DNA from: Ceratodon purpureus
Lineage: Eukaryota > Streptophyta > Bryopsida > Pseudoditrichales > Ditrichaceae
Direction: 5' to 3'
Assembly (NCBI GenBank): GCA_014871385.1
Contig: CM026428.1
Coordinates: 3,517,276-3,581,275, forward strand
DNA: 64,000 nt
This document shows, one piece after another, positions 37,190 through 47,208 of this stretch. The position numbers and the translations under genes were made by a program. Under the pieces are notes generated by a model that made no database searches, was not told the origin of the DNA, and saw only the letters and a list, made by a program, of their open reading frames with translations. Numbering within the stretch: position 1 is the stretch's first letter; every line of letters begins with the position of its first letter.

Positions 37190-38095
37190 GGGGACAGAAC
37201 CTAAAAATAGCACTTTTTTTACTAAAAATAAATCATAAAATTAGAAGATTCGAATATTCTTAATTTATTTTTGGGAATTTACTAATTTTAGTAATTTAAT
37301 TGACCCTATAACCGTGGACTAATTACAGTATTTACATTGAATTTGTAGTTCGTTTTCTCTTTTCTTGGTGATTAATTTTTTAACGTGCACCAATTACTAT
37401 GCTCCAGCTCCTTCTTACTAGTTCAGGCATACAGTAATTCCCCTTATCTCCTTAAATTTATATGCAAATTACTACTTAAAATGTATTGGTATTGAACCTC
37501 TGAACAGGGATCAAGTAACATTTAATTTCGTAACATTTTCTTAACATTGGTAGAATTCATCCACCATAGTCTACACGCCTTTTTCCTTTTTTTTATTTTC
37601 TTTTAATTTTTTTGAAATTTGTCTTGTATTTTTTATAAAATTTTCTTTATTCTATCTATCCTGTTAGAGGGGTCAAAAGCCTCCTTTCATTTAATTCTCT
37701 CCTTCATTTTATTTTCACAATCATTTTATTTTCACATTCAATTTGTTAATCTTCTTCATATTATTTTCAACCTTCATTTTAAATATTGCTATTCTTTTCT
37801 TTAATCTTTTTAATTTCAATTTATATAAATGTTTTTTTTTTTCTTTTTTCTTTTTTCTTTTTTTTTTCATTCTTTAATTTAAAAAAATAAATTTAAATGC
37901 TAAATGACCTCTGCTAAACCTTCATCTTTTTCCATTCGGTTTAAGAGGATGACAACTTCTCAATGAATGAATAGCCGATTTTCAAGGGCGCCAAGCATCT
38001 TCTTCGCGGATATTTAAGATAAGAGTAGGGAATGTCTCTGCCTCTTTTGTGTTGGTGTTATGTGAAGCTCTTTTCCGTAGTGCGGGACAGCAGCT
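37190..38095. promoter_or_regulatory. Left non-coding flank of the element and promoter of the first ORF
   Basis: AT-rich DNA with long T and pyrimidine tracts (about 37580-37880) and no gene. A TATTTAAG at 38011-38018, about 80 bp before the ATG at 38096, is a possible TATA-like element. The same octamer sits about 70 bp before the ATG at 43090. Confidence 0.5.
37302..37318. repeat. Left subterminal motif GACCCTATAACCGTGGA
   Basis: An exact inverted match to 52711-52727, about 190 bp inside the left tip and 100 bp inside the right tip. A related motif lies near both ends of the older element (about 35784 and 58468). Conserved subterminal motifs often bind transposase; that function is inferred. 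Confidence 0.75.
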
Positions 38096-38548
38096 ATGGA
38101 AGACGTCAGAGATATTGTTGTTTCACTTGCTGACGATGTTTGTCCATTTCAACCATATGTTGAGGTGGAGGACGAAGAAGAGGTGATGGCCAACAGCCAA
38201 GGGCGTCCTTCGACAACGGATGTTGACGTCCAACCGGATGTAAGAGCTGACCCTCCACGTTCAGAAAATTCGGATGAAATCATAGTGCTAGAGAAGGACG
38301 CAGATGTGCCTTTGCAACCACATGCATACTCGAAGGTTGGAAAGATCCCAAGGGGAACCTATTCCAGGGAATCAGTTAATCGGAGGCGGGGAGGTGGGCC
38401 ATTGCTGAAACGATCATACCAAGGACATTTGCCAAGTGTGGGAACGAAAGTGAATGCGAATGTAGTTTCTCCTGTAGTACAGTCAGCGGCTGGCAGTCCT
38501 GCTGATAGTGTAGTGGGCAACCCTAAACGTGTTAGGTTCGAAGATTAG
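38096..38548 (+). CDS. Small acidic-to-basic protein of unknown function, transposon-encoded
   Basis: A single-exon ORF of 150 residues from a good ATG. The N-terminal third is acidic (VEVEDEEEV). The C-terminal half is Arg/Lys-containing (SVNRRRGGGPLLKRSY) and ends NPKRVRFED. No known domain is recognised and no membrane segment is seen. It lies just inside the left end of the element, convergent with the transposase gene, and is followed by AATAAA near 38578. A nuclear accessory role in transposition is possible, but only its location suggests this. Confidence 0.55.
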   Translation: MEDVRDIVVSLADDVCPFQPYVEVEDEEEVMANSQGRPSTTDVDVQPDVRADPPRSENSDEIIVLEKDADVPLQPHAYSKVGKIPRGTYSRESVNRRRGGGPLLKRSYQGHLPSVGTKVNANVVSPVVQSAAGSPADSVVGNPKRVRFED

Positions 38549-38802
38549 GACATCTAATAACAAGTATATGTTTGCCTTAATAAAGGGTACATGTCAGGGG
38601 ATACGAGGTATATAGTGCACTTCTTCAAGATACAATGTATTGAAATAGAATGCAATTAATGTGAACGACAAAGCCCTTAATATAATGAAAAAGTCAATAC
38701 AGCTTCTATATTGCTGACTTAGTACATGGGATATTACTAAAATCATTCACTACGTGACAAATGGCCATTGTGGAAATGGCAGTTCTAAAGTAGGAGGGCT
38801 AC

Positions 38803-41800
38803 CTACTTCTTCGCCAAGGGGTGACGCAAGATTCCACTCTCTAGGAGAAGCTTGACCTCGTTGAAGCTAAAGGTAGGCGCATGGATGAAAAGCTCCGCTT
38901 CGGGATCACGGTTGCAGACCTTCAAGAGTATGTAGTATAGGTGCTTACAATACGTGAACAGAGTCTTGCCACGGAACGTAGTCATCGTCTTCTTGAATGC
39001 TGGGCAAGTGCAACCAGGGTAAGAACTGATGGTAATCTGGTACCGTGTGATGTGTGGAGCGATGCCCGAATCCAGCCCAATGATGCAACCGTGGCCCGGC
39101 TCTGGTATCATGGTGACGGAACGGAGGCGCGCTTTAAGAGACTCGGAGGAGCCCATGGAGAGTCGCTGCGCTTGATTGGGACGAGTGGCAGTGCGCTTCA
39201 CCATCTTGCCGTCTCTCTTGCCTGGGTAGCGGTCAGCGTCTGCAGGGACTGGCAGCGAGCTAAGATTTGCAGGGGGCGGGGCAGAGGAGAAGAGGCGTCT
39301 TGGGGAGACAGGTTTCTTCTGCGGAAGTTGAAAGCCCGCTGCTTCGAGGGCAAGAATCTCAGTAAGTTTTAGGTTAGTACCTAGTTTCACTGGCCACACC
39401 TCTGGAATGGAGGGGAATTCCTGGTCCTTTGAGTAGTGTGCTACCCACTTGCGCTTAGAGCCTTTCACGCAACGCTCGATATCGTCGGAGCAGAACAAGA
39501 ACTCTGTCTTCTCCACTGTGTTCCGGCAATAGTTAGTCCAGAGCCCAGTGTAGGTCGGTGCAGCTGTGCAATGGGGCCCCCTGACGATTCTCTCAGTGCA
39601 CTTCTTCTTCGTTTCAGCTCTTTGGGCCCAGCAGCACTTCGCAGAAAGTTTGTGAAGTCTCGAAATGTGCCACTCCTTCACGTCCACCTTGGTTTCTTCA
39701 ACCGCGTTGACATGGCGAATGCCGCCCTTGTTCACAGGTGAAGGTAAAGGGGAATCAACTTCCTGGGCAGGAGGTTGGGTACATTGTACGTCGGTGTCGT
39801 GTTCGGAGTCGTCTTCCACAATGACGGGCATCTGCATAGGGCGAGCCCTGACGGCACGTCTTGGGCCTCTTGGGCGTGAGAAGTTGGTCTTATCCGGGCG
39901 ATGAGACTCTTCGTCAGCTCCGATAAGGACGTCGGCTTTTCGCTTCTGTGAACCGAAGACTTCCGCTCCTGGCATGATGGGCTGACGGGTGCAGAACTCA
40001 TCCGCGCCTGGCATATCGAGCATGGGCTTGTCGAGCAGTGTAGGATTTCCCCATTTCTTCGCGTTGCGTTCAGCCATGCGAAGCCTGAGTTCCTTCTTGG
40101 ATGGTCCTGTTCCGCCGACGTCACCTTTGAGGAACTGGTAGTAGTTGACAACCTGTAGAAAAGCCCGAACGAAATCGTCCACGGTAGCAACGTACAGGTC
40201 GTTCCCGTTGTTTCCTGAGGCTTGGAGCCACTTGTTATGAACTGTTTCGGCGAGGTTACAGGTGGGCATCTCTGTGAGTTCTTCCTTCGTGAATTTCTGC
40301 AGGTGTGACAGTAGGTGCCGTTAGATTCACGGATTACAGGTTTCTAGGTTAGGGCTAGGTAACCAGTATCAAAAACATGAAAACAGAGTGCAGAGATAAT
40401 ACCTCGGTCATGAATCCCCCCCACTGGCGGAAGCGGTGGTGCCAGAATGACAGCCACTGATCGAGTTTTATGAGCCCGCTCTCGCCAACGACCCCGGTGG
40501 ATGCCCACCATGCTCGCAACGCGTGGTACAGAGTTTCCGCCTCTGCCATGCTGGTCGCATTCTTGTACTGAGTGCACATCTTCTTGTGCTGTTCCCAGAG
40601 TTCTTCGGGGAAGTGCTTCTGCGTATACGCCACCATGTTCTGAGTCCAGTGGAACAAGCACGACCTCTCCCGGTCCTCCATTGGGTCCTCCTTGTTGCCA
40701 TTGCCGTAAAGGATTCGCACTGCATTCCAATTCGCCTGTGCGTTATCCGCCATGAACCCCTTGAAGTTCGGCGCTGCAACGCCATTGATCTCCATGACCA
40801 GGTTCAGGTTTTTCCAGAAGACGAGCTGGGCGTTCGTGTCCTCGGACTGCATGTCGCAAGTGGCGATTGTCATCACGCGGCAGTAGGTGGCGTCGTACAC
40901 ATGGCACGCCATGGTCGACCAGTCTTTGACGCGTTTGACATGGTCGAACATGATCCATGCGTTCTCCAAGTCGCCACCAGCTTGCATTCGGCTGACCAAG
41001 TCGACACCACTGCCCGGCCCGACCTCCGACATCTTGAAGACAAAGACTTTGTCACGCATAGATCCCTGACCAGGAAACCTATTCTCCTGGACATACGCCC
41101 AAAGACTGTTACCACGGAGCTTGGTGATACCGTCCATGATTCCGTACCTTTTGAATTTTTTGAAGGTGGCGACTTTGTTGCGGATGTTTGGTGACGCCAT
41201 GTCTTTGCATTGATCCAGAACAGGAACCAGCTCCTCCATCGTCAGCTTCCTCGGTGGTGCATCCTCGGGCTGTAGAAGGTAGCTCCCGATGAGGAGTTTG
41301 CTCGCCTCCAGGACAACGGCGCTCTTTGTTGCTTTGTTGTTCATCTCTACCTGCTCTTCTATTAAGCTACTAATCTCTGCTTTAGAGTCTCTATAGTCTC
41401 CTACTTTCACTGGATGATCATGTGTTCCTATGTGAATACAAGCTCTGGTCTGATTCGGTTTGCCCACAACGTAATAAATCTTAGCCTCGCATGTAGCTAC
41501 ACATGATGGAGGTTCTTTACATACCTTGCACACTAGCGTGGAGTCAGATGGCGGAGGCTGATCCATGAGAAAAGCTTGCAGGGTACAGCCTTCGAACTCA
41601 GTCTCGTTAACGTCGAAGATCTTGGGAAGACGCTTCAGAAAGTCACACTCCTCGTTGGTGCAGCGCAGCCATCCGACGCAGGTGGAACTACGAAAAGACA
41701 GTCCGAAGTCGTTTTTGATGTTTGTTGTGATGGTCTTGGTCCACAAGTGTCCGTCGTATCGTTTGTCCATTCCCTGCATTGACTTGGCGGCGACCTTAGA

Positions 41801-42484
41801 GGATCCTGTAGCAACCGGGGGCAACTCAAAAAGAACCGGACCATCAAACTTCGCAGGCAAGTACTCAACTCTCTCGTGTCTGATAGTGGAATAGTCTATC
41901 TTCTTCAAAATGTTTTTGGACCCACGCGTCTTAGCAATCTCTTTAAGGAGCGGAACAATGCTAACTATGACTGAGGACAATGGAGGAGACACATTGGAAG
42001 GAGGAGCATCTGCGTCGACCTTAGGCACCAACTTGACGGGACTGACTTCGTCATCAGAGGAGAGAGAAATGACTGTTGGAGGAGGAGGTTTCTCTACGTC
42101 TGAAGTTTCAGTACCAGGCTCGACTTTGACCTTGACATCACGAGGTAAGGGAGTCTGAATTGTGCAAGTAGAAGAGCGACGGGGGGTGAGGATCTCAGTG
42201 GATGCAGCCATCAGAGAATCAGTAAGACCATAGACTCTATAGGATCCAGGAAGGAGTCTCCACTGCAGCATATTGTTTTCATCTCTCACTGAAGGTTGCC
42301 CGAGGGTGTGGGTAACCTCGGCAGTAACGTCATCAAAGATCTCCTCCTCTATACTGATGGTATCTTCACGGAAGTGGAATCTGAGACTCAGGCGAAGAGA
42401 GGAGACTGTAGCTAGACCATCGTCATCTACGCGAAACCTAAGAGGGATGCCCATGCCTTGGGCGTACAGACAGACCATCCCCAT
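38803..42484 (-). CDS. MULE-type transposase with DDE core and SWIM zinc finger
   Basis: Two exons on the minus strand, 42484-40403 and 40296-38803, with GT-AG boundaries in phase 0, give 1191 residues from ATG (MGMVCLYAQG). The DDE-fold core of Mutator-like transposases is recognisable: first Asp in HVYDATYCR (about D531), second Asp in FMADNAQANWNAV (about D580), then the C-x2-H of CLFH (C609, H612). The C-terminal SWIM zinc finger has the full CxC...CxH set (C1123, C1125, C1144, H1146). A Cys-containing segment ahead of the core (LRCTNEECDF, CKVCKEPPSC) may bind zinc. The enzyme would cut and paste the element in the nucleus, recognising the GAGCG-rich ends. No frameshift or stop was seen, so it appears intact. 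Two older broken relatives flank the element. Confidence 0.88.
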
Positions 42485-43089
42485 GTTCGCAGGGAACTCA
42501 GTGATACTAGTGAAAGATGGGAGGAGAGTGAGAGAACTAGCGAAGCAGTATCGCGATTACAAAGTGAGAGGAATGATGCGTCGCTGTTGATCATTTTATT
42601 CTGGTTGGAACGCCCAGTAAACAGTTAGAGAATGATTCATTCTGTTAGGTAACGAATGTAAGATTTAAGAGAGACGGCGCCAACTAATTACAATGCCACT
42701 TTTTGCAGGTCTAAGTATATCAGGTCAAAAATTTTAGAACTGTTCTTCAACAATTTGAATCGTGAAGCGGATTCTATTTGTCATGATGTATTATAAGATT
42801 AGAATGAGCCGTCATTTAAATTCTACAATTATAACAATTAATATAAAAAGAAGCATGCATTGAAATGCTTGAATCAGATCTTTTAGATTATGGTATTCTT
42901 GGATTTATTCTTTTTAATCAAAGGTTCAAATTATTAACTTTACTTCCATTAAATGAAAGAGGGTAGAGAATGTGTCAGTTTTTAAATTTGTATATCAAAT
43001 TAGGGTTCTACGTGATAGGTATTTAAGGTGGGAGGAAAGTATGAAGAGAGTCTTTTTTGTGTGAGAGAGTCCTTCCTGGGGTTAGACAC
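42485..43089. promoter_or_regulatory. Divergent promoter region, transposase (minus) and small ORF (plus)
   Basis: A non-coding AT-rich interval separates two divergently transcribed genes. TATTTAAG at 43020-43027, on the plus side, mirrors the octamer upstream of the ORF at 38096, suggesting shared promoter design within the element. No clear TATA was assigned for the minus gene. Confidence 0.5.
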
Positions 43090-43566
43090 ATGAAGGAGAG
43101 TGGAGGGCCATCTCCCTCCACTTATGTCACTCCTAAACCTAGAAGAAAACCAGGTGGTACAGATTTCACGGATAGGAGAGCTAGAAAGAGGAGAGCATTA
43201 CGTAAGAAGGTAGTTTTTAAAGGTGACAATTTGAGTGCTCCTGTAAAAAGGAGAGGAGTCGGCCTGCCTGTAGCATTGAAGTTCTGTAGCATTCGCAAAC
43301 TCATTCTCGAGTCTATAGTGGAGGAGAAGGAAGAGATATTAGAGAACATCGTTGTTGAGCGTCAAGAGCACGAAGTGGAGGTACTCGTAAGTGGAGTTGC
43401 ACGTGAGGCCATGACGGATGAACTAGTTTTTAATTGTAGTCAGAGAGTAGAATCACCAGAGACTTCTATCAGATTCATTGACTCTTTGACAAGGGGCCCT
43501 AATTCTCAATCCGAGCATGACTTTAATTCTGTTGAAGTAAGTGTACCCAGAGAAAGTGTAATATGA
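43090..43566 (+). CDS. Small basic protein of unknown function, transposon-encoded
   Basis: A single-exon ORF of 158 residues from the first ATG (MKESGGPSP). The N-terminal half is strongly basic (KPRRKPGG, RRARKRRALRKKVVF), like a nuclear or DNA-binding region. The second half is acidic and probably helical (ESIVEEKEEILENIVVERQ), a possible short coiled coil. No family is recognised. It lies between the divergent transposase gene and the ParB/methyltransferase gene. Confidence 0.55.
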   Translation: MKESGGPSPSTYVTPKPRRKPGGTDFTDRRARKRRALRKKVVFKGDNLSAPVKRRGVGLPVALKFCSIRKLILESIVEEKEEILENIVVERQEHEVEVLVSGVAREAMTDELVFNCSQRVESPETSIRFIDSLTRGPNSQSEHDFNSVEVSVPRESVI

Positions 43567-43771
43567 ATCTCTTATGTACATGTGCAATTTGAATAAAAAT
43601 ATAGCATTTATTTTTTGCAAAACTAGGGTATGATTTAATCAAGTTTATTACATTTGACGGCCTTCAACTTATAATCCTTATTTTTTTCCTGATTTTACAA
43701 AGAGTAACAAGTGGATAAGGGAGGTGGGAGTTTCAACTCCACTCTCACTTGTTGGAGAGGGCACCGAGAGC

Positions 43772-46700
43772 ATGCGCTTGCGAGAAGTTGCGAGGAGAGC
43801 CAGGGAGGGGATATTGCAGGGTGGGGAAGGTGGGGTTGCGATGGCGGCCAAGGACTTGGAGCAGCAAGGGCGAGTCGAGGAGGACGGACAGGGAGATGGA
43901 GGAGAGGCCCAAGGCCTGGGAGAAGACGACCTGCGGATGGAGGAGCCCGAGCCTCAGCCTGAGCTCGGGGTTGGAGCTCCAGGCGGGAGCGACGGGAGCG
44001 AGGGCAGCGAGGAAGACGAAGAGGAGAATCCTCTCGAAAACGAGGAAGAGGAAGACCAGGTACCGCCCACCTCCTCCATCTTCATTCCGAGGACGATTGT
44101 TTAAATGATGGGTTTTTTGAATATTGGGTTGATTCTCTCGTACGGACTTCATCTCCATCATGAGTGCGTACGGCCAGGTTTGTGATTATGATTTTGTACA
44201 ATGTACTTGGATTTGAACATTATTGTGGTTTAAAATGATTCGGGTTGTGAGTTTGCATTTGGATTCGGGTTGTGAGTTTGCATTTGGATTCGGGTTGTGA
44301 GTTTGCATTTGGATTCGGGTTGTGAGTTTGAAATTGGATTTGGGTTGTGAGTTTGCATTTGGATTCGGGTTGTGAGTTTGCATTTGGATTCGGGTTGTGA
44401 GTTTGCATTTGGATTCGGGTTGTGAGTTTGCATTTGGATTCGGGTTGTGAGTTTGCATTTGGATTCGGGTTGTGAGTTTGCATTTGGATTCGGGTTGTGA
44501 GTTTGCATTTGGATTCGGGTTGTGAGTTTGCATTTGGATTCGGGTTGTGAGTTTGCATTTGGATTCGGGTTGTGGGCCTGTTGTTGGATACTTGGGCTTG
44601 GTTGTGAGCTTTGGTTATGTTGTTGGGTGCTTGGGATTTGTAGTTGATTACTGGTCCTAGTTTGGATTTGTTGAGGCTCCCCTCTGCTCGAACTCTTGCA
44701 GGCCGAGGAGGCTTATGCCTTCGAGGAAGCCTCGGTTTTGTATTAATGTCTTGATGCAGTTGATGTTTGAGCACTCGAGCCGAGGAGGCTTCGGCCTCCA
44801 ATGAGGCCTTGTGCATTTGTTGGATTTTTTCGCATTTTCTTTGTTTTATTTTTTTAATTTCTGAATTTTAAATTTTGCATTTGGGTAATGTTGATGCTTT
44901 GTTTTTTAAAAAAATAATGTTGAATGTTTTTTTTTTTAATTTTTGAAAAATAAAAAACCCGCCCACCTACTGTCGTCAACGACAGTAGGCCGGGAGGGTG
45001 CTGGTCCTTGTCGGATTTTTGTTTTTTTTTTAATTTTTTTTTTTGTTCATTGAGTAATTGAATAATTAGAAACGTATTAAATCTTAAAAATTTGATAAAT
45101 ATGTGTTCTTTGTTGATGATGGTATACGTATTTGAATGTTTTTTTTTTTAAATTTTGAAAAATTAAAAACCCGCCCACCTACTGTCGTCAACGACAGTAG
45201 GCCGGGAGGGTGCTGGTCCTTGTCGGATTTTTGTTTTTTTTTTATTTTTTTTTTTGTTCATTGAGTTATTGAATAATTAGAAACGTATTAAATCTTTAAA
45301 ATTTGATAAATATGTGTTCTTTGTTGATGATGGTATACGTATTTGAATGTTTTTTTTTTTAATTTTTGAAAAATAAAAAACCCGCCCACCTACTGTCGTC
45401 AACGACAGTAGGCCGGGAGGGTGCTGGTCCTTGTCGGATTTTTGTTTTTTTTTTAATTTTTTTTTTGTTCATTGAGTTATTGAATAATTAGAAACGTATT
45501 AAATCTTAAAGATTTGATAAATATGTGTTCTTTGTTGATGATGGTATACGTATTTGAATGTTTTTTTTTTTAATTTTTGAAAAATAAAAAACCCGCCCAC
45601 CTACTGTCGTCAACGACAGTAGGCCGGGAGGGTGCTGGTCCTTGTCGGATTTTTGTTTTTTTTTAATTTTTTTTTTGTTCATTGAGTTATTGAATAATTA
45701 GAAACGTATTAAATCTTTAAAATTTGATAAATATGTGTTCTTTGTTGATGATGGTATACGTATTTGAATGTTTTTTTTTTTTAATTTTTGAAAATTAAAA
45801 AACCCGCCCACCTACTGTCGTCAACGAGAGTAGGCCGGGAGGGTGCTGGTCTTTGTCGGATTTTTGTTTTTTTTTTAATTTTTTTTTTGTTCATTGAGTT
45901 ATTGAATAATTAGAAACGTATTAAATCTTAAAAATTTGATAAATATGTGTTCTTTGTTGATGATGGTATACGTATTTGAATGTTTTTTTTTTTAAATTTT
46001 TGAAAAATTAAAAACCCGCCCACCTACTGTCGTCAACGACAGTAGGCCGGGAGGGTGCTGGTCCTTGTCGGATTTTTGTTTTTTTTTTAATTTTTTTTTT
46101 TGTTCATTGAGTTATTGAATAATTAGAAACGTATTAAATCTTAAAGATTTGATAAATATGTGTTCTTTGTTGATGATGGTATATTTATTTGAATGTTAAG
46201 GTTGGGGAACCATTTGGGATTTCTGATAGTTGTTCCATTTTTTTCTTCTTTGATTTTTTGTGTTGATTGAAAGGGTTTTAATTTACGAAGTCTTAAAAAA
46301 AGTCTTATAAGTTGTTATGAGTTTTAAAGGTTTTCTAGGGAGCCTTCTCGTGGTTTTGGTTTGTATATTTAAAGTTCCTGTTCTTTCTGTTACTTACAAC
46401 ATTGTTTACAATTAAGGACTCTGATGGGGATCACATGGGGAGCGAACGTCAAGACCCTACGCCAGCAGAAACTGAGGTATTTCATTCAATCTACAATTTA
46501 TATTCTTTTTTTATGTTTATGATGTTGAGTTCTATTCGCCCTCTTCCCTTCTTTGTTTCCTACTCTTTTAATTAGGGCAGTTGATCATCTCTTCATTTCT
46601 CCTAATGTAGGTATCATCCGATGCTCCTGAGATGTCCGCTACTTCCCCCATTTCTGTCATCAATGTTTCCGATCTTTCGGATTCATTTGATCAGTACTAC

Positions 46701-47063
46701 TGTACCTGTGATGTAGCCAACCCTGTAGGTGTGGAAAGTGGACCTCTCGAGGTCCACTCTCCACAGTACATGCCTACCTCTCCAGTGTACATGCCTACCT
46801 CTCCAGTGTACATGCCTACATCCCCGGTGTATGAGCCTACCTCCCCGGGCTATATGCCCACGTCTCCTCCACAGGGCTCCCCGCCGATGTCTCCACCCTC
46901 TCCTTCCTCGCCGATTAGAGTCAGGAGGCCAGCCCATGTGGTCTTTGCTCTGCCGGCAATTCTGCCGTGCCCTGTCCAACAGACCAGGCGATTTTGGAGG
47001 AGGCGCCGTCACTGGAACTGTAGACAGTCTAAGGAGTACTATAGTCGATCCTCACGTAGATAG
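43772..47063 (+). CDS. Acidic plus Pol II CTD-like N-terminal exons of the ParB/methyltransferase gene (or a separate gene)
   Basis: Exons by eye: 43772-44059, 46417-46476 and 46611 onward, all in phase 0. The first encodes an acidic segment (EGSEEDEEENPLENEEEEDQ), the second DSDGDHMGSERQ. The third carries five heptads at 46767-46871 of the form YMPTSPV (three exact, then YEPTSPG and YMPTSPP), followed by Pro/Ser-rich sequence, then an Arg-rich stretch and a stop at 47063. The heptads resemble the YSPTSPS repeats of the RNA polymerase II largest subunit. The 2.36-kb first intron contains two tandem arrays. No clean in-phase donor links the third exon to the ParB exon at 47209, so whether this is one protein with it is unresolved. 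Confidence 0.5.
44242..44574 (+). repeat. 25-bp tandem repeat array, about 13 units
   Basis: Units of 25 bp contain GGGTTGTGAGTTTGCATTTG; thirteen nearly identical full copies plus a partial one occur. They lie within the presumed first intron of the ParB/methyltransferase gene. Because 25 is not a multiple of 3, every frame cycles through three phases, which creates long artificial minus-strand ORFs. Confidence 0.92.
44910..46195 (+). repeat. Six ~211-bp tandem repeats, each with a GC-rich palindrome
   Basis: Core starts (CCCGCCCACC) lie at about 44958, 45170, 45381, 45592, 45803 and 46015. Each unit has an AT-rich body with T and A tracts and a 10-bp perfect palindrome arm, CTACTGTCGT-CA-ACGACAGTAG; unit 5 has one mismatch in an arm. 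The units are highly similar, implying recent expansion or homogenisation. The array fills the presumed first intron of the ParB/methyltransferase gene. Confidence 0.92.
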
Positions 47064-47208
47064 TTTTATCAATCACAGATGATGATTGAGTTGTTAAAAG
47101 AGAGATGACAGTATGAAGATATATTGTTACTTTCTTTTACATACTTGTCTACTTTGCATGACTTTCTTCGATTGTGCTTGTTTTCCTAATTTGCGCACCC
47201 CCTCGCAG

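Noticed and set aside
39732..41894. Several plus-strand and alternative-frame ORFs across the transposase gene
   Set aside because: They overlap the well-supported minus-strand transposase exons and show no domains of their own.
44186..44816. Long minus-strand ORFs with repeating KCKLTTRIQMQTHNPNP-type sequence
   Set aside because: They are the translation of a 25-bp tandem repeat free of stops in all three phases; no start context, conservation or exon chain supports a protein.
47113..47208. Hydrophobic signal-peptide-like start (MKIYCYFLLH) before the ParB exon
   Set aside because: The stretch is T-rich and ends at a good acceptor (CCCTCGCAG), so it looks like intron; it is kept only as a fallback start.
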